Shown in pieces: positions 13,844-18,648 of a stretch of 18,648 bases of DNA. Each line of letters begins with the position of its first letter. The first letter of the stretch is position 1. Location of the stretch: the NCBI GenBank assembly GCA_025363375.1, contig JANYDZ010000085.1, positions 1 through 18,648 on the forward strand, in the 5' to 3' direction. The notes beneath the pieces are model-generated. The model made no database searches. It was given only the letters and a program-made list of their open reading frames with translations, and was not told where the DNA came from. A program made the position numbers and the translations under genes. The DNA is from Hyphomicrobiales bacterium. Its GTDB lineage: Bacteria > Pseudomonadota > Alphaproteobacteria > Rhizobiales > Beijerinckiaceae.

Positions 13844-15193
13844 TCAATGCGAGACTGGCGGCTGCGGGACTTGCGGCTGCGGAACTGGCGGTTGTTTGTC
13901 CTTCACGTTCGCGTCGTGACGCACGCCCAGATCGAGGCTCAGCCATGCCCAGCCGAGCGCGAGGGGCACGGCGATCGTGATCATGATCGGCGCCGCCGCC
14001 ATGCCCATGTTTTTCGCGGCTTCGGCGACGGCGTTGTAGAACCAGGAGATGGACGCGTTGCCGCCGCGATAGACGACGGTGTCGTTGAAATTCTGCGCGC
14101 GATATTTGTCGCCGGGATCGACGATTGTGTAGAGCACGCGCGAGGCTGGCCCGGTCATGCCGTAATCCATGCCGCGCAGCAGCACCATGATCGTGGCTAT
14201 CGTCGCCACCCCCGGCACGAGCGCCGACGCGATCAGCGCCAGAGCCGCGCAGATGGGGCCGATCGCCATGGTGCGTCCGACGCCGGCGTATTGCATCAGG
14301 CGTCCGGTGACGAAAAGTTCAAAAAACATCGTCAAAAGGCTGACGCCGGTCTCAATCCGCGCGAGCATTTCGACGCGCGCGGTCTGATCGGGGAAAGCCG
14401 TCTGGAATATCCGGGCCTGCTCAAGATAGAAATATAGCCCGAAAAAGGTCCCGCCCAGCGTCCAGAGCGCGATGCGGAAGAGATAGGGCGACTTCCAGAC
14501 GTTGACGGCGCCCGCGAGGATTCCGGTTCCATCCAGCCGGTCCGCGCCGCCGCCGCGCGCGTTGCCGCCAATGAGCCGGCGCAGCGCCACGTAAAAGCCC
14601 AGCGACATCCCAAGGAACGCCGCTGACATCAGCAAGAGATTGGCGACGCCGACGTGACGAACAAAGGCTTGCACCAGCAAGGGGCCCGTCAGGGCGCCGC
14701 AGGTGCCGCCCACCGAAATAATGCCAAACAGGCGTTTGGCCTGCGCGCTCTCCCAGATTTCAGTCATGAAGCTCCAGAACAGCGACACGACGAAGAGGAT
14801 AAAGACGTTCACCCACACGAAAAAAGCGCCGGCCACGATGACGCTCGATTTTTGAAAGAACAGCAGCGCCCAGAACACGATCATCACGGCGATGGAGATG
14901 CCGTAGATGATCGGCACGATCCGGCGCCGGGAGAAATTCGCGACCAGCCAGCCAAAGGCCGGCACAACCGCCAGCATCACGAGGAAGGTGACCGCGAAGG
15001 CGTAGCTGATGAATTGTGTGCCGAGCAGCACGCCGGATTCGTCGCGGATGGGACGCACGATGTAATAGCCGGCGAGAACGCAGAAGAAAAAACCGAAGGA
15101 CAGCATGACCGCCGGAACTTCCTCGGGCGCCGCGTTGAAAAGACGGGCGAGGATTTTTGCGCGTGGCGGGAGTGTTTCGGCTGGCGGCGTCAT
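13844..15193 (-). CDS. ADP/ATP translocase (NTT/Tlc)-family or MFS-like membrane carrier
   Basis: A 449-residue polytopic inner-membrane protein with about twelve hydrophobic segments. The first helices, with GYYIVRPIRDESGV at residues 42-55, resemble the YxxLRDxKD region of nucleotide transporters of the NTT/Tlc family (PF03219 type). Free-living proteobacteria have distant members annotated simply as MFS transporters. Whether it moves nucleotides is unknown; the classical role in intracellular parasites should not be assumed. The C-terminus ends in a soluble tail with a five-residue repeat (QPPVP, QPQVP, QPPVS), encoded by a 15-nt tandem repeat. ATG 15193 has no visible ribosome site, but the open frame upstream runs into the lyase gene, so a much earlier start is unlikely. 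It is probably co-transcribed with the lyase gene (44 nt upstream) and the TctC-like gene (48 nt downstream). Confidence 0.7.
   Translation of the reverse strand: MTPPAETLPPRAKILARLFNAAPEEVPAVMLSFGFFFCVLAGYYIVRPIRDESGVLLGTQFISYAFAVTFLVMLAVVPAFGWLVANFSRRRIVPIIYGISIAVMIVFWALLFFQKSSVIVAGAFFVWVNVFILFVVSLFWSFMTEIWESAQAKRLFGIISVGGTCGALTGPLLVQAFVRHVGVANLLLMSAAFLGMSLGFYVALRRLIGGNARGGGADRLDGTGILAGAVNVWKSPYLFRIALWTLGGTFFGLYFYLEQARIFQTAFPDQTARVEMLARIETGVSLLTMFFELFVTGRLMQYAGVGRTMAIGPICAALALIASALVPGVATIATIMVLLRGMDYGMTGPASRVLYTIVDPGDKYRAQNFNDTVVYRGGNASISWFYNAVAEAAKNMGMAAAPIMITIAVPLALGWAWLSLDLGVRHDANVKDKQPPVPQPQVPQPPVSH
13854..13895. repeat. 15-nt tandem repeat in the 3' end of the carrier gene
   Basis: Two full units (13854-13868, 13869-13883; 13 of 15 bases identical) and a 12-base partial unit (13884-13895), with core ACTGGCGGCTGCGG. 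On the minus strand they encode the Gln-Pro-x-Val-Pro tail. Copy changes would keep the frame. Confidence 0.6.
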
Positions 15194-15237
15194 GGCGCCA
15201 TGTAGAAGCGCGGCGGGGCAGGGGTCAATGCGCGCGC

Positions 15238-16215
15238 CTATTCCGCCGCCGCGGCGATCCCCATCGGCAATCCGCACGCCTCGAATGCCGCGCGCGTCGA
15301 CGCTTTCTCGGCCTCGCTGAGATCGAGCATGGGCCGCCGCGCCGGGCCGCCGACCTGTCCCAAAAGCTCCTGCCAGTATTTGCCGTGCGCCGGCGGCTTT
15401 TCCGGCGGGCGTGTCGAGGACAAGGCCTGGCGCACGGGGTTGAGCGAATCTCGAACCACGCGCGCCCTGGCCGTCTCGCCGGCGAAGGCCAGATCGGTAT
15501 AATCGCGCATGCGCCGGTCGTGTTTCGTCTGCAGCAGATAGGGCGGGCTGGAGCAGAGGTAGAGCCGCCAGTCGAGTTCGACGATATTGTCGAACCATTC
15601 ATCTTCGGAAGCCGTCGAGACGATGAGTTTTTTGTGCGCCATTTCCGTGAGGCGGACGTACATCGCGCGCGGCACGGAATATTTGATGGCGACGATATTG
15701 GGGAGATCGGCGATGCGCGAACACAATTCCGGGCTCATGAGATAGCCGGAATCCGGGTGGCTCCACATGGCGATGGCGAGGTTGGTCTCCTCGCTGATTG
15801 TCTTGTAATAATTGAAAAGGGTCTCGTCCTGCTTCGAGGTGAAATGCAGCAGGGGAGCATGCACGACGATCGACGACGCGCCGATTTTTTCCGCATGGCG
15901 CGCAAGCTCGATCACCGTGTCCATGTTCTGGTCGGAGCAGGACATGATCGCCTGCGCCTTGCCGCGGGTCTCCTCCAGCGTGATTTCGAAGACGCGTTTG
16001 CGCTCGGCAAGCGACAGCGCGAAAAACTCGCCCTGCTTGCCGCCGACGAAAAACCCGTCGATGCCGAGATCGTCGATCCAGTGGCGCAGGTTGGCGCGAA
16101 AGCCGTCCTCGTCAAGGGCAAGCGAGCCAGGCTTGAAAGGTTGCAGGGCGGCGGCCCAGATGCCGCGCATGTGCTCGCGCGCCCAGTCCTTGGCTTGGTT
16201 GCGGTGGAATGTCAT
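15238..16215 (-). CDS. DHDPS/N-acetylneuraminate lyase-family protein with altered active-site motifs
   Basis: A 325-residue (beta/alpha)8 barrel of the dihydrodipicolinate synthase superfamily, class I aldolases acting on keto acids. The Schiff-base lysine is clear in NIVAIKYS (K178), and the barrel order (GIDGFFVGG, ERKRVFEI, HAEKIGASSIVVHAP, LAIAMWSHPDSGY) fits the family. The usual GTTGES motif is replaced by GKQGEF (59-64), and the PYYNKP segment with the catalytic tyrosine by PLLHFT (121-126). It is therefore unlikely to be DapA; a lyase, dehydratase or hydratase on another keto acid is more likely. ATG 16215 is preceded by AGGAG, separated from it only by ten C. The frame is open further up to 16272, but without family similarity. 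It is first in a probable unit with the carrier and TctC-like genes. Confidence 0.82.
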   Translation of the reverse strand: MTFHRNQAKDWAREHMRGIWAAALQPFKPGSLALDEDGFRANLRHWIDDLGIDGFFVGGKQGEFFALSLAERKRVFEITLEETRGKAQAIMSCSDQNMDTVIELARHAEKIGASSIVVHAPLLHFTSKQDETLFNYYKTISEETNLAIAMWSHPDSGYLMSPELCSRIADLPNIVAIKYSVPRAMYVRLTEMAHKKLIVSTASEDEWFDNIVELDWRLYLCSSPPYLLQTKHDRRMRDYTDLAFAGETARARVVRDSLNPVRQALSSTRPPEKPPAHGKYWQELLGQVGGPARRPMLDLSEAEKASTRAAFEACGLPMGIAAAAE

Positions 16216-16225
16216 GGGGGGGGGG
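16216..16225. repeat. 10-bp G/C homopolymer between ribosome site and start of the lyase gene
   Basis: Ten G on the plus strand (ten C on the coding strand) fill the entire space between AGGAG (16226-16230 in complement) and the ATG. Slippage would change the spacing rather than the frame. Confidence 0.6.
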
Positions 16226-16272
16226 CTCCTGTGCGGCCACGCGCAAATTACGTCAGTCCGCGCGCTTCGCAA

Positions 16273-16307
16273 AGCCTATGCGCTGCCGCGTCCATGCATT
16301 ATAGGCT
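16273..16307. promoter_or_regulatory. Inverted repeat in the divergent lyase/deacetylase interval
   Basis: AGCCTAT (16273-16279) and ATAGGCT (16301-16307) are exact reverse complements with 21 nt between them. ATGC and GCAT just inside can extend the pairing past a 3-nt bulge. It ends 3 nt before the first possible deacetylase start and lies upstream of both genes. It could be an operator or a leader structure. Confidence 0.35.
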
Positions 16308-16310
16308 CGC

Positions 16311-17096
16311 ATGACGTCAGGTTCACAATCCCGCATGAGCGAGCCCCCAAGCCAGGCCCCGGCAGCCCCCCTCGACGTGTGCATCACCGTCGATATGGAG
16401 CCCGATTGCCCGCCGTTCCTTTGGACATGGCGCGGCATGGAGGAGGGCGCGCCGAAACTGCTCGACCTGTTCGCCCGCCACGCCATTCCCGCGACCTGCT
16501 TTACAACCGGCGATTCAGCCGTCCATTCGCCTGATATTGTCCGGCGGATAATCGCCGAGGGCCATGAACTCGCCAGCCATGGCATGACGCATACGCCATT
16601 CCCCCGACTTGATCGCGACAAGGCGAAATGGGAGATTGAAACCGCCGCGCAGGTGTTGCGGGAATTCGGGGAAGTGACTTCATTTCGCGCGCCCAACCTG
16701 TTGTTTCCAAACGTTTATTTGCCGATTTTGGAAAACGCGGGGTTCACCTTGGATTCGTCGCAAGGCAAACACAAGCAGATGTGGTGGTTCGGCCAGATCG
16801 ATCCCCCGCCGTCGCCGCCGACTTCGCTCACCCGCATTCCCGCCTCCACGACATCAAGCGTCATGCGACTGCCCGCGGTCATCCGCGACCGATTCCTGCG
16901 CTCGCTGAAAGGTCCCGTCGTGCTGTTCGTCCACCCCTGGGAATTCGTCGATCTCACGCGCGAAAAGCTGCGCTACGATTGCCGGTTCCGCACCGGAGTT
17001 CCCGCCTTGGGCGATCTCGACGCGGTAATCCGCCTGTTCAAAAACGCGGGAGCCGGATTCCGCACCATGCGCGATCTGGCGGCGGGCGCGGCGTGA
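16311..17096 (+). CDS. Polysaccharide deacetylase (NodB-homology) family protein
   Basis: A carbohydrate-esterase-4-type metal-dependent deacetylase that would remove acetyl groups from an N-acetylated sugar or related lipid-linked substrate. NodB motifs are visible: ITVDMEPD (D28, motif 1, in the TVDxE form), HELASHGMTH (motif 2, metal histidines H90 and H94), and FRAPN (R126, motif 3). Later LFVHPWEF carries the final conserved histidine. The length of 261 is near a single catalytic domain. No signal peptide is seen, which suggests a cytosolic or membrane-face substrate. The start is uncertain: ATG 16335 would give 253 residues, and neither start has a good ribosome site. The stop overlaps the next gene as GTGA. 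The pairing with a flippase-like protein and a GT4 enzyme points to a glycolipid or glycan locus. Confidence 0.85.
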   Translation: MTSGSQSRMSEPPSQAPAAPLDVCITVDMEPDCPPFLWTWRGMEEGAPKLLDLFARHAIPATCFTTGDSAVHSPDIVRRIIAEGHELASHGMTHTPFPRLDRDKAKWEIETAAQVLREFGEVTSFRAPNLLFPNVYLPILENAGFTLDSSQGKHKQMWWFGQIDPPPSPPTSLTRIPASTTSSVMRLPAVIRDRFLRSLKGPVVLFVHPWEFVDLTREKLRYDCRFRTGVPALGDLDAVIRLFKNAGAGFRTMRDLAAGAA

Positions 17097-18088
17097 CCTT
17101 TATCGAACCGGAGATTTCGACGCCGCGTGCGATCTCCTGGCGCAACCGGACGCTTTGGCTTGTGCTGTGGACGGCGCTGGCTTGCGGCATCGCCTGGGCC
17201 GGCTCCCAAATCGCATGGAACGAGGTCTGGGCGGCCCTCCAACGGGCCGACCTGCTTTGGGTCACGCTCGCGGTCTGCGTTAATCTCTGCGGATTGCCGT
17301 TCTGGGCCCTGGCCATGCGGCAATTCATACCCACCGGTGAACCGCGTCCATTCTGGCGGCTGACGGAAGTGCTGGCGATCGCCGTGGCCGCCATCCAGAT
17401 CTTTTCGGTGCTCGGAGGCGGCGCCACGGCATTTTACTTGTTCAGACGCCGGATTGGCCTGTCGATTGGCGCCATCGTCTCGGTCATCACGCTCGAACAG
17501 ATCACGACAGGCCTCGTCAAGGCGCTGGTCGTGGGGCTCGCAGTTTTATCCGCTGCCGCGCCGGCGCCCTTGCGCATGGCGGGCGCGAGCCTTCTGGCGG
17601 TCGTCGGCGTGGCGTTTCTGGCGCTGCTATGGGCAGCCCACTCGCGTGGCGCGGTCCAGCTTTTCGCGCAGCGTTTTTCAGGATTGCCCAGCCGGCTTCT
17701 GGCGCATTTCGCGGATTGGACCGAACATCTCGAGGCGCTGCGCCGTCCTGCGCGCTTTCTGGGCGGCGTCGGCTTCACAATCTGCCGGCGGATTATGGAG
17801 ACCACGGCGATTCTCTGTATCCAGAAAGCCGCGGGAATTCCCGTTTCCATCGAGCTGGCGCTGTTTGTCATCGCGGCGATCATGCTGGCGACGATCATTC
17901 CCGGCCCGCCCGGCAATCTCGGCTATTATGAAGCCGTTGTCGTCGTCGCCTATGGCTGGGGCGGGATCAGCGCGGAAACCGCTGTCGCGGCGGCGCTGTT
18001 GCAGCATCTTGCGTTTCTGCTCGCGGCGCTGACGCCGGGCTGCCTGCTGTTCGCGTTGTTTCGCCGGCGCTATGTTCCGACCGCCTGA
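17093..18088 (+). CDS. Flippase-like membrane protein (lysylphosphatidylglycerol synthase TM/UPF0104 family)
   Basis: A 331-residue inner-membrane protein with about eight hydrophobic helices, matching the transmembrane domain of MprF and stand-alone relatives such as YbhN and HpnL, thought to flip or bind lipids. Visible signatures are FSVLGGGATAFYLFRRRIGLS around residues 104-124, ITLEQITTGLVKAL, and the glycine-proline-rich PGPPGNLGYYEAVVV near the C-terminus, the counterpart of the family's PGGxGxxE motif. No catalytic aminoacyl-transferase domain follows. GTG 17093 is chosen because it overlaps the deacetylase stop (GTGA), where an MTFIEPEI start begins directly before the first helix; no strong ribosome site is present. 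The last 19 bases overlap the end of the convergent GT4 gene. Movement of a lipid-linked sugar is a plausible but unproven role. Confidence 0.82.
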   Translation: MTFIEPEISTPRAISWRNRTLWLVLWTALACGIAWAGSQIAWNEVWAALQRADLLWVTLAVCVNLCGLPFWALAMRQFIPTGEPRPFWRLTEVLAIAVAAIQIFSVLGGGATAFYLFRRRIGLSIGAIVSVITLEQITTGLVKALVVGLAVLSAAAPAPLRMAGASLLAVVGVAFLALLWAAHSRGAVQLFAQRFSGLPSRLLAHFADWTEHLEALRRPARFLGGVGFTICRRIMETTAILCIQKAAGIPVSIELALFVIAAIMLATIIPGPPGNLGYYEAVVVVAYGWGGISAETAVAAALLQHLAFLLAALTPGCLLFALFRRRYVPTA

Positions 18089-18648
18089 GGCGTCCCAATG
18101 AGGGCGCGGGCGTCGGCGTAGCAGTCAAGGTGCGCTCCCACCACTTTGGCCCAGCGGAACTTTGCGAGCCCCTGATCGGGCGGACCCAGCCGCGCGCGGA
18201 GCGCCGCATCTTCGATCAGCCTGCGCAGATGCGCCGCCAGCATGCCGTCGTCGTCGGCCAGCAGCGCGGTTTGCCCGTCTATCAGAAAATCGCCGGAACC
18301 GCCGGCGCGCATGGCGACAACCGGCAGGCCGGCAAACCGCGCCTCGATGGCGGCAAGACCAAAGGATTCGTGAACCGAGGGCATCGCGAAAATATCGCTG
18401 CGGGCGTAGAGCGCCGCGAGTTGCTCGCGGGACACGACGCCCGTCAGTTCCACCCGATCCGACAGGCCGAGGCGGGCAATGGCGGCTTCGAGCTTGGGTC
18501 GCTCCGGACCTTCTCCCGCTATCACGAGGCGCGCCGACGGGACGCCAGCTATTGCGCTGGCGAAGGCCTTGAGGAGCGGGAGCGGGCGCTTTTTGGAGTT
18601 CAGACGCATGGCGCTCACAATCGTTAGCGGCGCGCCGGCGAGCGGCGC
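18070..18648 (-). CDS. Family-4 glycosyltransferase (GT-B), N-terminal part outside the window
   Basis: The C-terminal about 192 residues of a GT4 enzyme, open to the window edge. The visible part starts in LTIVSAMRLNSKKRPLPLLKAF, the usual entry to the nucleotide-sugar-binding domain. It continues with LVIAGEGPERPKLEAAI, then VELTGVVSREQLAALYARSDIFAMPS, and the retaining-GT E-x7-E motif in HESFGLAAIEA. GGSGDFL and GQTALLADD complete the fold. A GTG near 18618 lies inside the conserved strand and is not the true start. Donor and acceptor are unknown; the facing deacetylase and flippase-like genes suggest a shared envelope-glycan role, but the genes are convergent, so joint regulation is not shown. 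Confidence 0.9.
   Translation of the reverse strand, partial: APLAGAPLTIVSAMRLNSKKRPLPLLKAFASAIAGVPSARLVIAGEGPERPKLEAAIARLGLSDRVELTGVVSREQLAALYARSDIFAMPSVHESFGLAAIEARFAGLPVVAMRAGGSGDFLIDGQTALLADDDGMLAAHLRRLIEDAALRARLGPPDQGLAKFRWAKVVGAHLDCYADARALIGTPQAVGT

Noticed and set aside
12555..13946. Long minus-strand open frame overlapping the TctC-like gene in another frame
   Set aside because: The Arg/Ala-rich translation shows no family features, whereas the overlapping Bug frame has a signal peptide, a strong ribosome site and clear motifs.
15194..15598. Upstream extension of the carrier frame into the lyase gene
   Set aside because: The extra residues are low-complexity shadow of the lyase gene, and the conserved N-terminus begins just after ATG 15193.
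1..18648. CRISPR arrays, tRNA or rRNA genes, insertion sequences, phage or plasmid genes
   Set aside because: No regularly spaced repeats, tRNA-like cloverleaf, transposase or integrase motifs, or terminal inverted repeats with target duplications were seen on either strand.

Overview
The window is GC-rich with tightly packed genes. It reads as a chromosomal segment of an alphaproteobacterium, most likely of the Hyphomicrobiales (rhizobia, methylotrophs and relatives). The main reasons are a complete general L-amino-acid ABC transporter (aapJQMP) beside a divergent cystathionine beta-lyase gene, and a lipid-sugar cluster like those seen in rhizobial lipid A modification. Genus cannot be read from the sequence alone. 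I see no rRNA, tRNA, CRISPR array, insertion sequence, phage gene or replication origin.

Layout. Bases 1-3198 (+) hold four genes joined by 4-nt start/stop overlaps: the 3' part of an ArnT-like lipid-linked sugar transferase, a PAP2 phosphatase, a family-2 glycosyltransferase that probably makes a polyprenyl-phosphate sugar, and a small membrane protein made only of the LpxB N-terminal domain. Together they look like a pathway that loads a sugar on a lipid carrier, moves it to the periplasm and puts it on an envelope glycolipid, possibly at a site freed by the phosphatase. A likely terminator follows, then a 375-bp gap and a small lipocalin-like gene (3574-3999, +).

Bases 4129-9662 hold metC (-) and, divergently, aapJ-aapQ-aapM-aapP (+): a periplasmic binding protein, two inner-membrane permeases and an ATPase. 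A lone Flp-type pilin gene with a strong 5'-leader hairpin follows (9805-9969), then an AEC-family permease (10069-10953).

Bases 10967-16215 are all on the minus strand: an orphan family-5 ABC solute-binding protein, and upstream of it a possible three-gene unit in the order DHDPS-family lyase, ADP/ATP-translocase-family carrier, TctC/Bug solute-binding protein. No TctA/TctB membrane partners are present. This unit is the least conventional in the window. The lyase keeps the Schiff-base lysine but lacks the usual GTTGES and PYY motifs, and its start codon directly follows a 10-C tract.

Bases 16311-18088 (+) hold a NodB-type polysaccharide deacetylase and an overlapping flippase-like membrane protein. 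They meet a convergent, partial family-4 glycosyltransferase (18070 to the window edge, -) and look like part of a second envelope-glycan locus.
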